A stretch of DNA of 64,000 bases from Ruania halotolerans (GTDB lineage Bacteria > Actinomycetota > Actinomycetes > Actinomycetales > Beutenbergiaceae), in NCBI RefSeq assembly GCF_021049285.1, contig NZ_CP088017.1:3235380-3299379 (forward strand), read 5' to 3'. Shown here one piece after another: positions 8,842-17,165 of this stretch. Below the pieces are notes generated by a model. That model worked only from the letters and a program-made list of their open reading frames with translations. It did not search any database and had not been told where the DNA came from. Numbering within the stretch: the first letter of the stretch is position 1; the number at the start of each line of letters is the position of its first letter. The position numbers and the translations under genes were made by a program.

Positions 8842-9249
8842 TCAGGACGCTGCGTACGCGTCGGCGTACTCGGCAGTCGGCGGGATCGGCTGGATCGCGT
8901 CAAGCAGAACACCGTCGGGCGCCTCGATGATGAAGTGCCGCTGCCCGAATGGCTCGTCACGTAAGGGCAGCACCGGCGTAAGTCCGGCCTGGCTGGTCAC
9001 GGAGGAATACAAGGCATCGACGTCTTCCACCTCAAGATTCACGATCACCCCGCGTGGCAGCGCTCGATACTTCTCGGGCACCGTGGCGTGATCGTGCGCA
9101 AGAATCGCGAGCTCGAATGCACCAAGGCGCAGACTGACGTACCAGTCGGACTCGAAGGTGGTCTCACACCCCATCACTTCTCGATAGAACGCCGCGGCAG
9201 CGCCGACGTCCTGCGACATGAGAACCGGGTAGAGGCTGGTGACAGACAT
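8842..9249 (-). CDS. VOC (glyoxalase/bleomycin-resistance fold) family protein
   Basis: A 135-residue protein of the vicinal oxygen chelate fold. The paired beta-alpha-beta-beta-beta modules are visible: LYPVLMSQDVGAAAAFYREV opens the first and VIVNLEVEDVDALYSSVTSQ the second, and the end GQRHFIIEAPDGVLLDAIQ is the usual closing strand with its Glu. These proteins bind metals or small molecules (glyoxalases, dioxygenases, antibiotic-binding proteins), and no substrate can be named. Start ATG 9249 is chosen because AAAGGAG precedes it by seven bases; longer frames run into the divergent TetR gene. The gene is divergent from a TetR gene and shares its symmetric 58-base control region. Confidence 0.88.
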   Translation of the reverse strand: MSVTSLYPVLMSQDVGAAAAFYREVMGCETTFESDWYVSLRLGAFELAILAHDHATVPEKYRALPRGVIVNLEVEDVDALYSSVTSQAGLTPVLPLRDEPFGQRHFIIEAPDGVLLDAIQPIPPTAEYADAYAAS

Positions 9250-9256
9250 GACGGGC

Positions 9257-9314
9257 TCCTTTACGTACACTGAGTATGTAAGATGAAATATACATACTCT
9301 GCGCACGTAAAGGA
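9257..9314. promoter_or_regulatory. 58-base nested palindromic operator for VOC gene and tetR
   Basis: Two inverted repeats share one centre at 9285.5. The inner arms are GAGTATGTA (9272-9280) and TACATACTC (9291-9299), perfect over nine bases. The outer arms are TCCTTTACGT (9257-9266) and ACGTAAAGGA (9305-9314), perfect over ten and containing both ribosome sites. Of 29 half-site positions 22 pair. The inner repeat is the likely TetR operator, and the region holds the start signals of both divergent genes. Confidence 0.75.
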
Positions 9315-9322
9315 AGTGGTCC

Positions 9323-9901
9323 ATGCCTCGCGCAACCGCCACCGCTGCCGCACAGACCGCCCAGCACGTGTTGGACTCAGCCACAACACTGTTCGCTGCG
9401 AAGGGCTTCGCTGACGTCTCGCTCGACGATGTCGCCCTCGACGCAGGCGTCACGCGCGGGGCGATCTATCACCACTACCGGAACAAGACGGGGCTCTTCC
9501 GTGCCGTCGCGTCACGGCTCCAGACCAACGTTGCCGATGCTGTCGTCGCAGCCGCCGAGAGCGCAGGCGCCGACCCAGCAGCCCAACTGCGGGCCGGGTC
9601 ACACGCATTCCTCGATGCAATCACCGCCGCCCCTGCCGTGCGGGTACTCCTCGTGGACGCGCCCGCCGTCGTTGGCTGGGAGGAATGGCGCCACCTGGAT
9701 GCCGAGAACTCCGGGGCGCATCTACGGGAGGCACTGAGCGCAGCCGGCGTTGCGGAGGAGATTCTTGACGCAATGACCGCCCAGCTCTCGGGAGCGATGA
9801 ACGAGGCGGCTCTGTGGATTGCGCTGCAGCCGCAGAACGTCAGCGCACGAGAACAGGCTCACACCGTCCTGGACCAGTTCCTCGTAGCCGTTGTCGCGTA
9901 A
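9323..9901 (+). CDS. TetR/AcrR family regulator divergent from VOC gene
   Basis: A 192-residue repressor. Residues about 10-56 hold the DNA-binding domain (LFAAKGFADVSLDDVALDAG, then VTRGAIYHHYRNKTGLFRAV with the RGAIYHHYxNK recognition helix). The C-terminal part, with LRAGSHAFLDAITAAPAVRV and the segment around GWEEWR, resembles TetR proteins of the TetR_C_33-like group that often sit next to detoxification genes, but this is only a resemblance. AAAGGAAG lies six bases before ATG 9323. The gene probably represses itself and the VOC gene through the palindrome between them. Confidence 0.9.
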   Translation: MPRATATAAAQTAQHVLDSATTLFAAKGFADVSLDDVALDAGVTRGAIYHHYRNKTGLFRAVASRLQTNVADAVVAAAESAGADPAAQLRAGSHAFLDAITAAPAVRVLLVDAPAVVGWEEWRHLDAENSGAHLREALSAAGVAEEILDAMTAQLSGAMNEAALWIALQPQNVSAREQAHTVLDQFLVAVVA

Positions 9902-10013
9902 GCCATGCCAGTCGCCGACCCAATGGCTGCGAGCTGCTCCTGTCAGGCGCTCTCGAACTGCACCGCGATCGTCGGCGCAACCGTCGAGAGCTGCTCGTAG
10001 ACCGGAAAGTTCG

Positions 10014-11033
10014 CTACTCGCCAACGCGGGCGAGCACGTCTTCCTCGAGCCGGTCGAGATACTCCAGAGCGTCCGAGTAGCTCCGTATACCGGCATAGAC
10101 CTCGTACACGTCACCCTCCTGTGCCGCGGGCAGCGCCTGGAACAGACTGTCACTGAAGACTGCGTCCAGCGGCGGCCACGTGCTGCCGTCCGCGTTGGCG
10201 GGGGTGAGGATGATGTCGGCTTCGCCCAGATACTGGTCGAGGTACTCGAAGGAGTAGTTCGCGTACCCGACCGCCGCACGTTCCTCATCCGGCTCTGGCA
10301 CACCTGGTGGGATTGAGACACCAAGATCGGTCAGCGTCGCTCCGATCTCCCCGGTCGGGAACAGCACGACGAACTCGGCATCGCCGTCGCCGGCGGCGAT
10401 CAGGCCCCACTGCTGGTCGGAGATGACCTCTGCATAGGACTGCTGCAGATCGGCGATCCTCGCCTCATAGGCGTCGCGGTTCTCGCTCAGTGCATCCTGC
10501 GCACCGGTCGCCTCGGCTAGGCCATCGACGACCGTCGGCCAGTCCCCGCGATTGTCACCGAAGTAGATGGCAGTCGGTGCGATATCGGACAGCTGCGCGT
10601 AGACCTCCTCATCGATCTCGTAGGCGTCCCCCACGATCAGGTCCGGTTCGGCAGCGGCGATGGCCTCATAGTTCAGCTCTCCGAACGACCCGACCGTCTC
10701 CAGGCCGTCGATGAACGCGTTCTGCTCATCGGTGTACTCCTGCGCCCACCGGCTGTAGTCCTGCGCGGCCACCGGCTGGACGTCGAGCGACTGCAACTGC
10801 CAGACGGTGTTGTACGAGACAGCGGCGATGCGCTGTGGATCCTCCGGAACTGTCACCTCGCCGTAGTGCGTCTCGATCACACGGGTGTCCGCAGACCTGC
10901 CCTCCGTTGGCGGTGACTCGCCGGCGGCGCAGCCGGCCACCAGCGCGAGCACCGCCGCGGCAGCGGCGCCACCGAGCATCCGGATCCGCACCGCGCTCGT
11001 CATCTCCTGTGCCATCGATGCGCTCCCCCTCAT
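10014..11033 (-). CDS. siderophore ABC transporter substrate-binding lipoprotein (copy A)
   Basis: Periplasmic-binding-protein type III (FhuD/FepB-like) lipoprotein that captures ferri-siderophores outside the membrane. The signal peptide ends in LALVAGC, a lipobox. The mature part carries VTVPEDPQRIAAVSYNT (start of lobe 1), YEAIAAAEPDLIVGDAYE and WPTVVDGLAEATG, all usual for the family. The start ATG 11033 overlaps the upstream stop as ATGA, pointing to translational coupling; ATG 11015 with GGGGAG in front is an alternative. It is the last gene of a two-gene unit with copy B behind an iron box. Specificity differs from copies C and D, judging by low similarity. Confidence 0.9.
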   Translation of the reverse strand: MRGSASMAQEMTSAVRIRMLGGAAAAAVLALVAGCAAGESPPTEGRSADTRVIETHYGEVTVPEDPQRIAAVSYNTVWQLQSLDVQPVAAQDYSRWAQEYTDEQNAFIDGLETVGSFGELNYEAIAAAEPDLIVGDAYEIDEEVYAQLSDIAPTAIYFGDNRGDWPTVVDGLAEATGAQDALSENRDAYEARIADLQQSYAEVISDQQWGLIAAGDGDAEFVVLFPTGEIGATLTDLGVSIPPGVPEPDEERAAVGYANYSFEYLDQYLGEADIILTPANADGSTWPPLDAVFSDSLFQALPAAQEGDVYEVYAGIRSYSDALEYLDRLEEDVLARVGE

Positions 11034-12070
11034 GCGGTCACGATCTCCTCGAGCCGGCGCGCCATCGCACACGCAGCACGGGCGAGCCCTTGGTTCAGCG
11101 TGAGGTCGAGATTGTGCACGTTCCCGCTTTGGGCTGCGGGCAACAGCTGGAAGGTCGGAGTCTGGCCGAGAGCCGGGCGTTCGTCATAGGCGTAGATCGC
11201 CAATGTGGTGGCCTCGGAGACCTGGTCGAGGTTCTCCGGTGACAGCTCGACGTAGCCGTTCTCGTCAGCTCCCGGTTCATACCGTGGAACGTTGATTCCA
11301 AGATCGGCCGCGACCTCGTTCGCCTGGGAATCGGTGATGACGTACATTCCGCCGTCGTCGAGGGCCGTGCCGTAGATCAGCGTCGTCGCGTCGAGCTGGG
11401 GACCAGAGCGCGCCCGGATCTCCTCGACAAGATCGGTGTATCGCTCGATCTCGTCGTTGACGACCTGATCACGCCTGAGCCTGGTCGCCTGGTCCCGCAT
11501 CGTCTGCTGCCATCCGGTACTCCCGGACGCCACCGCGAGGACGGGCGCGATCTCCGACAGTCGCGCGTTCCCGTAAAAGTCACCGACCCACGCATTCTGT
11601 CGCATCACGATCAGATCCGGTTCCAGCGAGGCGATCTTCTCGTAGTCGGGTTCATTCGTCTCGGCGAAGTCGAAGGTCTCCAAATCATCGGGCATCAGAT
11701 CGTCGAGCTCGTCGAAGAGGGCGCCGTCGCGGCCGAAGAAGAACCCGGAAGCGATGACCGGATACCCGCACGTCAAGGCGAACTCCAGGTCGGCGCGGCC
11801 CTCGATCACGAGGACGCGCTGCGGATCGGCGGGAACCTCACCGGAGAACTCCAGGTAGTCATAGTCGAGCAGTTGGCTCCCGGTCTCTGGGCCCGTCTCG
11901 TCAGTGGTGCTACATCCGGCGAGTACCCCCGCCGTCGTGACTGCACCCAGTCCGAACAAGTGGCGGCGGGTGATGTCCCGCACCGATGAATAGCGGGAGC
12001 ACAGGGCGTGTGCGCGGTGGGTGGAGTGCCGGATGTGGTCCAGGTGCGAGATGAGACGGACTGCAGTCAC
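11030..12070 (-). CDS. siderophore ABC transporter substrate-binding lipoprotein (copy B)
   Basis: Second FhuD-like binding lipoprotein. The N-terminus has RRHLFGLGAVTTAGVLAGC, a twin-arginine-like signal that ends in a lipobox Cys, so export may be by Tat. Family landmarks are VPADPQRVLVIEGRADLEF and YEKIASLEPDLIVMRQNAW. GTG 12070 is preferred because AAGGGG lies eight bases upstream; GTG 12112 would only add 14 residues before an already long leader. An IdeR-type iron box lies about 75-95 bases before the start, so it is expressed under iron limitation with copy A. No permease follows, so it presumably feeds the FecCD/ATPase transporter just upstream on the chromosome. Confidence 0.88.
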   Translation of the reverse strand: MTAVRLISHLDHIRHSTHRAHALCSRYSSVRDITRRHLFGLGAVTTAGVLAGCSTTDETGPETGSQLLDYDYLEFSGEVPADPQRVLVIEGRADLEFALTCGYPVIASGFFFGRDGALFDELDDLMPDDLETFDFAETNEPDYEKIASLEPDLIVMRQNAWVGDFYGNARLSEIAPVLAVASGSTGWQQTMRDQATRLRRDQVVNDEIERYTDLVEEIRARSGPQLDATTLIYGTALDDGGMYVITDSQANEVAADLGINVPRYEPGADENGYVELSPENLDQVSEATTLAIYAYDERPALGQTPTFQLLPAAQSGNVHNLDLTLNQGLARAACAMARRLEEIVTA

Positions 12071-12144
12071 TGGTTGGTCCCCTTCGATAGGTGATGGCAA
12101 GTAGCGCGACACGCATGTGACGCGAGCCGGGCATCAATGAACAA

Positions 12145-12163
12145 TAAGGCACGCCTAACCTAA
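12145..12163 (-). promoter_or_regulatory. DtxR/IdeR iron box upstream of lipoproteins B-A
   Basis: Minus strand reads TTAGGTTAGGCGTGCCTTA, matching 17 of 19 positions of the IdeR consensus TWAGGTWAGSCTWACCTWA. Lying in front of siderophore-binding genes, it should repress them when iron is plentiful. Confidence 0.85.
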
Positions 12164-12259
12164 CTTATCCAAGGGAGGCGCCAGCAGCGAGCTCATCAGA
12201 GGCTGCCCATCGGCGCCGCCCGGGCACCAGCGCGGCGGGACCTGCCAACGGCGCGGCGT

Positions 12260-13099
12260 TCAGGTGCGGTCCCGGCCCAACGGCACCACACTGGGCTTAC
12301 CGACCACCGGGTCGGGGACCACGAGGCACCGCAAGCCGAAGACCTCTTCCACCAGCTCCGCGGTGACGATCTCAGACGGGGGCCCTTCGGCGACGACTGC
12401 TCCGTCTTTCATGGCGATCAGGTGGCTGGCGTAGCGTGCAGCGTGATTGAGATCGTGGAGCACCGCCACCAGCGTGCGACCCTCCTGGTGAAGATCGGTG
12501 AAGAGCTCGAGGAGCTCGATCTGGTAGGCGATGTCCAGGAAGGTGGTGGGCTCGTCCAGGAGCAGGATGTTCGTCTGCTGGGCCAGCACCATAGCCACCC
12601 AGACGCGCTGGCGCTGCCCACCGGAAAGTTCATCGACCAGTCGCCCGGAGAGGGAAGTCACCCCAGTGGCGTCCATGGCGTGTGCCACCGCATGCTCGTC
12701 GTCCTCGCTCCACTGCCGCAGCAGCCCCTGGTGTGGGTACCGGCCCCGGGCCACCAGATCGGCAACGGTGATTCCGTCAGGGGCCAGGGACGACTGCGGA
12801 AGCAGCCCGAGCCGGCGTGCCACCTCCTTCGCCCGGTAGTTCATGATCATCCGGCCATCGAGCACAACCTGCCCCGCCGCCGGTTTCAGAAGCCGGGAGA
12901 GGCCTCGCAACAGCGTCGACTTCCCGCAGGCATTCGCTCCGACGATCACCGTGAAGGACTCATCGGGCACACTGACCGAGAGTGCGTCGGAGATGACCCG
13001 GCCGTCGTACCCGAGCGTGGCCCGGTCGGTGTAGAGACGCGCCGGTGGCTGACCGGTCTTGTCCGCGATGGGCCCGGTCTGCGTGTCGGAGATGGTCAT
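12260..13099 (-). CDS. iron-siderophore ABC transporter ATPase
   Basis: FecE/FepC-type ATPase, 279 residues, cytoplasmic motor of the importer. Motifs in order: Walker A VGANACGKST (about 52-61), Q-loop LGLLPQSS, signature LSGGQRQRVWVAMVLAQQ, Walker B ILLLDEPTTFLD and H-loop VLHDLNHAARYA. The Walker A has Ala-Cys where most FepC proteins have Gly-Cys/Ser, still a valid P-loop. Its ATG 13099 overlaps the stop of the upstream permease as ATGA. It closes a run of five genes that begins with lipoprotein C. It is the only siderophore ATPase in the locus, so it likely serves both permeases as a heterodimeric channel and all four binding proteins. Confidence 0.95.
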   Translation of the reverse strand: MTISDTQTGPIADKTGQPPARLYTDRATLGYDGRVISDALSVSVPDESFTVIVGANACGKSTLLRGLSRLLKPAAGQVVLDGRMIMNYRAKEVARRLGLLPQSSLAPDGITVADLVARGRYPHQGLLRQWSEDDEHAVAHAMDATGVTSLSGRLVDELSGGQRQRVWVAMVLAQQTNILLLDEPTTFLDIAYQIELLELFTDLHQEGRTLVAVLHDLNHAARYASHLIAMKDGAVVAEGPPSEIVTAELVEEVFGLRCLVVPDPVVGKPSVVPLGRDRT

Positions 13100-14175
13100 A
13101 GCTGCCGCCTTGCTTCGTGAACGAGGAGCCAGACGAGGTAGCTACCTCCGATGACGACGGTGACCACACCGACTGGCAAAGAACTGGGAAGGGCGTGCTG
13201 AGCGAGGACGTCCGCAGCGAGCAGGAGAAGCGCCCCCATCGCTGCCGCCGGAGCCAGGGTCACCCCTGGTGTGCGGGCGATCCGGCGGGCGATCTGTGGT
13301 GCGGCCAGCGCGATGAAGGAGATCGGCCCGGCTGCGGCGGTCACGGCCGCCGTCAGCGCCACACCCGTGATCACCAGGCCGAGGCGCACCGGCTCGATCG
13401 ATACGCCGAGCGCCTTCGCTGCGTCGTCTCCGAGCTCGATCTGACGCAGCCCGGGTGACTGAGCCACGGCGAGCAGCATCAGGACGACCACAGCGACCGA
13501 TCCCGCGCCCGCCTGCGCCCAGGTGATGCCGTTGAGACTCCCCGCGTTCCATACGGCGGCGCTCATCGCGACCTCGAGCTCAGCGCGGAGCATCAGCCAG
13601 GTGTTCAGGCTTGCCAGCATGGCCGAGACGGCGATGCCGACGATGATGAATCGGAACCCCTGGACACCGCGCTTGTAGGACAAGGCGTAGACGGCGGCCG
13701 CGGTCAGGATCCCCCCGACCAGTGCACCGCCGGCGACCTGCACGTAGGAGCCGCCGATGATGACGATCACCACGAGGGCTCCGGTGAAGGACCCCGTGGC
13801 GAAGCCGATGATGTCCGGGCTCGCGAGCGGGTTCCGGGTCAGGCTCTGGAAGATCGCCCCGGACACGCCCAGCGCTGCGCCGAATACGACCGCGGCCAGA
13901 GCCCGGGGGGCTCGCCACTCGACCACCACCAGGTTGGCCATCCCGGCGTCCTGCCCGGTCAGCGCGAGTACGACCTCGGTGAGGGTGAGCGGATAGTCAC
14001 CGAGAGTGAGTGCCACCAGAGCGAGTACTGCGGCCATCGCGGCCAGCACCGCTACCGTCACTACGCTGCGGGCGGCGAAGCGCACGGACGCCCGGCGTGC
14101 CCTGACCCGGATAACCGCATGCCCGAAGTCGATGCGTGCAGGGCTGCGCACAGGGGTGTCGGTCTGCGTGCTCAT
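13096..14175 (-). CDS. FecCD-family siderophore permease (second subunit)
   Basis: Membrane permease of the BtuC/FecCD family, 359 residues with about ten helices. Family landmarks are WRAPRALAAVVFGAALGVSG, FQSLTRNPLASPDIIGFATG, GDDAAKALGVSIEPVRL and FIALAAPQIARRIARTPGV (the coupling region that touches the ATPase). Start ATG 14175 overlaps the stop of the first permease as ATGA, and its own stop overlaps the ATPase start the same way, so three genes are translationally coupled. The reading frame stays open upstream to 14475, but that part only mirrors the first permease gene. It probably pairs with the first permease. Confidence 0.94.
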   Translation of the reverse strand: MSTQTDTPVRSPARIDFGHAVIRVRARRASVRFAARSVVTVAVLAAMAAVLALVALTLGDYPLTLTEVVLALTGQDAGMANLVVVEWRAPRALAAVVFGAALGVSGAIFQSLTRNPLASPDIIGFATGSFTGALVVIVIIGGSYVQVAGGALVGGILTAAAVYALSYKRGVQGFRFIIVGIAVSAMLASLNTWLMLRAELEVAMSAAVWNAGSLNGITWAQAGAGSVAVVVLMLLAVAQSPGLRQIELGDDAAKALGVSIEPVRLGLVITGVALTAAVTAAAGPISFIALAAPQIARRIARTPGVTLAPAAAMGALLLLAADVLAQHALPSSLPVGVVTVVIGGSYLVWLLVHEARRQL

Positions 14176-15236
14176 AGGCCACTGGCCCTGCGACGGCGGA
14201 TCAGCAGGATCAGCACGGGCGCACCGACGAACGCGGTGATGATCCCCACCGGCACTTCGCCGGGCCGCAGCACCACACGGCCGATCACGTCGGAGATCAG
14301 CAGTAGTCCGGGGGCGAGCACGAGTGTGTAGCCGAGTATCCACGGTTGGGCCGGACCCACGATCCAGCGGGCGATGTGCGGGACCATCAGCCCGATGAAG
14401 CCGATCGGTCCGGCGATCGCCGTCGCCCCGCCGGCCAGGAGGGTGACCGCGGCGACGACGGCAACCCGCGTCCACAGAATGTTGGTGCCGAGCGCGGCGG
14501 CGAGGTCCTCACCGAGCGCGATGGAGTTCAGCGCTCGCGAAGCGAGGATTGCCAGCAGCGCCCCCGCGCAGAGGAACGGCAGCACCGGAAGCAGGATGTC
14601 GTAACCGCGCCCCGCGATCACTCCCGCGTTCCAATGGCGCATCTGGTCGAACGCGGTGGGGTCCATCAACGTCATTGCCGTGGTGAGCCCGGAAAGGACG
14701 GCCCCGAGCGCCACACCGGCCAGGGTGAGTCGCACCGGGTCGGCCGACCCGCGACCCGCCGAACCGATGAGATAGACCGCGATCGTGACCACCAGCGCGC
14801 CCGCGAAGGCGAACCAGACGTATCCGAGGATCGTGCCGACCCCGAAGACAGAGACTGCGAGCGCCACGAAGAAGGCCGCCCCGGAACTGACCCCCAGGAT
14901 CCCTGGATCGGCAAGTGAGTTGCGAGTGAGCGCCTGGATGAGTGCACCCGCCACACCTAGGGCTGCCCCGACGGCGAGCCCCACCAGTGTTCGGGGCGCA
15001 CGCATCTGCGCAATGATGATGTGTTCCTCGATCTCTCCTGAGTAGTTGAAGACGGCATCCAGCACTCCTGACAGCGGAATCGGTCGGGACCCGACTGCAA
15101 CGGACAGCAGCGCGAGGGCAGCCAGTCCGCAGAGCGCGAGGATCAGGCCGGTCAGCCGCATCCGGTTGGTGCGAGCCACACCCCGGGGCGGTGAGGCATC
15201 AGTGGCACGGGAGATGGTGGTCGATGACGTCATCAC
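14172..15236 (-). CDS. FecCD-family siderophore permease (first subunit)
   Basis: A 354-residue BtuC/FecCD permease with about ten helices. Signatures are MRAPRTLVGLAVGAALGVAG, IQALTRNSLADPGILGVSSG, GEDLAAALGTNILWTRV and FIGLMVPHIARWIVGPAQPW, the last being the cytoplasmic coupling helix. It begins three bases after the stop of the siderophore-interacting fusion gene and overlaps the next permease by four bases. The GTG/ATG region at 15236-15233 gives MM; either may be used. Together with the second permease it should form the channel through which siderophore-iron enters. Confidence 0.94.
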   Translation of the reverse strand: MMTSSTTISRATDASPPRGVARTNRMRLTGLILALCGLAALALLSVAVGSRPIPLSGVLDAVFNYSGEIEEHIIIAQMRAPRTLVGLAVGAALGVAGALIQALTRNSLADPGILGVSSGAAFFVALAVSVFGVGTILGYVWFAFAGALVVTIAVYLIGSAGRGSADPVRLTLAGVALGAVLSGLTTAMTLMDPTAFDQMRHWNAGVIAGRGYDILLPVLPFLCAGALLAILASRALNSIALGEDLAAALGTNILWTRVAVVAAVTLLAGGATAIAGPIGFIGLMVPHIARWIVGPAQPWILGYTLVLAPGLLLISDVIGRVVLRPGEVPVGIITAFVGAPVLILLIRRRRASGL

Positions 15237-15239
15237 TCC

Positions 15240-17114
15240 TCACACCTGCGGCTCGAGAACGTAGACGATGTTGCCTTGTCCAGCGACGTCGGCACCCGTC
15301 ACGCGCATGCCAGCGCTCTCGAAGATGCCCCGATACTCGTCATCGGTGCGTTGCCCGCCGCCGTAGAGGGCGAGGTCACGCAGATCGGCGGCGGCACTGT
15401 CCTCTTCCGGCATGACTGCGTCGACAGGTGCTTCGAGGACCAGCACTAGTCCGCGACGACGAACACCCTGGGCGGCCTGGCGAAGCGCGCGCACCGCATC
15501 GGCGTCCGCGAGCCTGCTGAGTTGCTGTACGAACAGCACCGCGTCGGGCAGCGCAGTTCCGGATCTCGCGCTCGTGTCCTGCTGGTCGATCACCTGCACC
15601 TGAGCGTGCTGAGCGGTCTCGGTCAGCGACTCATCCAGGGCGGCGCGTAGCGGCGCTGCCTGGGCCGGGTGAGCGACCAGCGTGAGCCGCATCTCCTCGT
15701 GGCGGCGGAGCACTTCTCGGGCAATCACGTGCGCTGGGTCGGCGTGCACCAAAAGATGGGTGACCCGGGAGAGTGCGGCACTCGATGCGAGGGCAGGCGC
15801 GAAGAACTGAGCCTGTTTGCCCGCCTGATCGAGGAGGCTGTGCTGGAAGCTCGGGTCCTCGCGCAGCGGTGCCCCCTGGAGCCCGCTGCCATGGTGGGTA
15901 CCGCCGTCGCCGCGCACTGCATCCAGCAGATCGGCGAACGCCAGATCCTGACGAGCCTCAGCCCCGTTCAGATCGAGCCGGTCCGTCACTATCTCGTGGG
16001 CTAAAAACTCTCCCAGTTCAGTGAGGCGATAGGCCCCCTGTGGAGTGCGGGAGAGTATCTCGACCGCGGTCAGGTAACGCAGTAGTTTGCCGAGCGCGGC
16101 GGGGTCCGAGCCGGTGTGGTGGGCCAGCCGGTCCAGGTCGTCCACGCCGCGGGCGATCAGCTCGGCGAGCCCGAGCGAGGCGGCGGCCCGGATCGCGAAC
16201 GGCGTGGCAAGGTTCGCCATGGCCTGGAACCGGATGCCGGGCAGTTTCTCCGCCGCGTCGATGTCGGGGAGCGAGGGGTCATCGCGACGTGCGCGCACTT
16301 CGCGGCGCCGCCAGTACCCGACGTGGTGGAGCGCCTCTTTCGGCACACCGCGGTCTTCCAGGAGATGCCAGCGGATCCGGCGGACCGCCTGCGCCTCGGC
16401 GGCCACCCAGGCGAAGGCGACCCCCGGCCACCAGTCGAGCCCGGTGACGGTCTCGTGCAGGAGCTGCCCGGGTTCAGCCTCGTGCCGGTGGATCCAGGTG
16501 ATCGTGACGTCTGCGGCTGTGGGGAGCTCTTGCTCGTGGTGGTGGTCGGGCACCTCGATGAGCACCTGGGCTCGGTACCCCTCGGGCAGTTCCTCGAGGC
16601 AGCGACCGATCGCCGGCAAGGCAGTCTCATCGCCGATGAGGAGGAGCCAGTCCGTGCTGAGCGGCAGCCCGAGACTGCGTCCTGGCCCGGAGATGTGGAT
16701 CCGGTCTCCGACCGCACACCGGTACGCCCACGTGGTGGCCACCCCGGTGCCGTGGCGGACGAAATCGACGTCCAGCTTCGCTTTGTCCCGGTCCCAGCGG
16801 CGCACGGTGTAGCTCTTCATCACCGGCCTCGTGCCGGTTCCGAAATCGAGCCGTCCTGCCCGCTGCGCCGGCAACAGCACCTCCGACTGGCCCGGGTAGG
16901 GAAAGTACAACTTGATGTGGTCATCGAAACCCGTGCTACGGAACTCCGCCACGGGGACGTCGCCGGAGATGAACGGACGCAGTTGTTCACCGGTCAGCGT
17001 GACCCGGCGCATCTGGGAGGTCACGTCACTGATCCGCAGGACGCTCAGTTCACGGAGCGCAACGGGATAGATGTCGCTGTCCCGAAGGAGCATGCGAGCC
17101 ATGGGATTCTCCAT
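15240..17114 (-). CDS. siderophore-interacting protein fused to a degenerate methyltransferase domain
   Basis: A 624-residue fusion. Residues 1-272 are a siderophore-interacting (ViuB/YqjH-type) flavin reductase: KSYTVRRWD is the FAD site, DFVRHGTGVATTWA the second flavin motif, LLLIGDETALPAIGRCLEEL the NAD(P)H region, and RWHLLEDRG with HHVGYWRRR closes the domain. It should reduce ferric siderophore to free Fe(II). Residues about 285-624 resemble the plant-type O-methyltransferase family: a winged-helix dimer part (LATPFAIRAAASLGLAELIA, LLRYLTAVEILSR) and the typical end DLALYGGGQRTDDEYRGIFE. The Gly-rich SAM motif is missing: VTHLLVHADPAH (451-462) stands where DVGGGxG is expected. The domain may thus be a binding or dimer module. 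The gene lies between lipoprotein C and the permeases. Confidence 0.88.
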   Translation of the reverse strand: MENPMARMLLRDSDIYPVALRELSVLRISDVTSQMRRVTLTGEQLRPFISGDVPVAEFRSTGFDDHIKLYFPYPGQSEVLLPAQRAGRLDFGTGTRPVMKSYTVRRWDRDKAKLDVDFVRHGTGVATTWAYRCAVGDRIHISGPGRSLGLPLSTDWLLLIGDETALPAIGRCLEELPEGYRAQVLIEVPDHHHEQELPTAADVTITWIHRHEAEPGQLLHETVTGLDWWPGVAFAWVAAEAQAVRRIRWHLLEDRGVPKEALHHVGYWRRREVRARRDDPSLPDIDAAEKLPGIRFQAMANLATPFAIRAAASLGLAELIARGVDDLDRLAHHTGSDPAALGKLLRYLTAVEILSRTPQGAYRLTELGEFLAHEIVTDRLDLNGAEARQDLAFADLLDAVRGDGGTHHGSGLQGAPLREDPSFQHSLLDQAGKQAQFFAPALASSAALSRVTHLLVHADPAHVIAREVLRRHEEMRLTLVAHPAQAAPLRAALDESLTETAQHAQVQVIDQQDTSARSGTALPDAVLFVQQLSRLADADAVRALRQAAQGVRRRGLVLVLEAPVDAVMPEEDSAAADLRDLALYGGGQRTDDEYRGIFESAGMRVTGADVAGQGNIVYVLEPQV

Positions 17115-17165
17115 TCACGTGCTAGTACAGCGCCTGGACGAGCGCATGAGCAGACCCGGGCCGGA

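Noticed and set aside
11910-12152. 80-residue frame on the minus strand upstream of lipoprotein B
   Set aside because: Out-of-frame shadow over the signal peptide and iron box.
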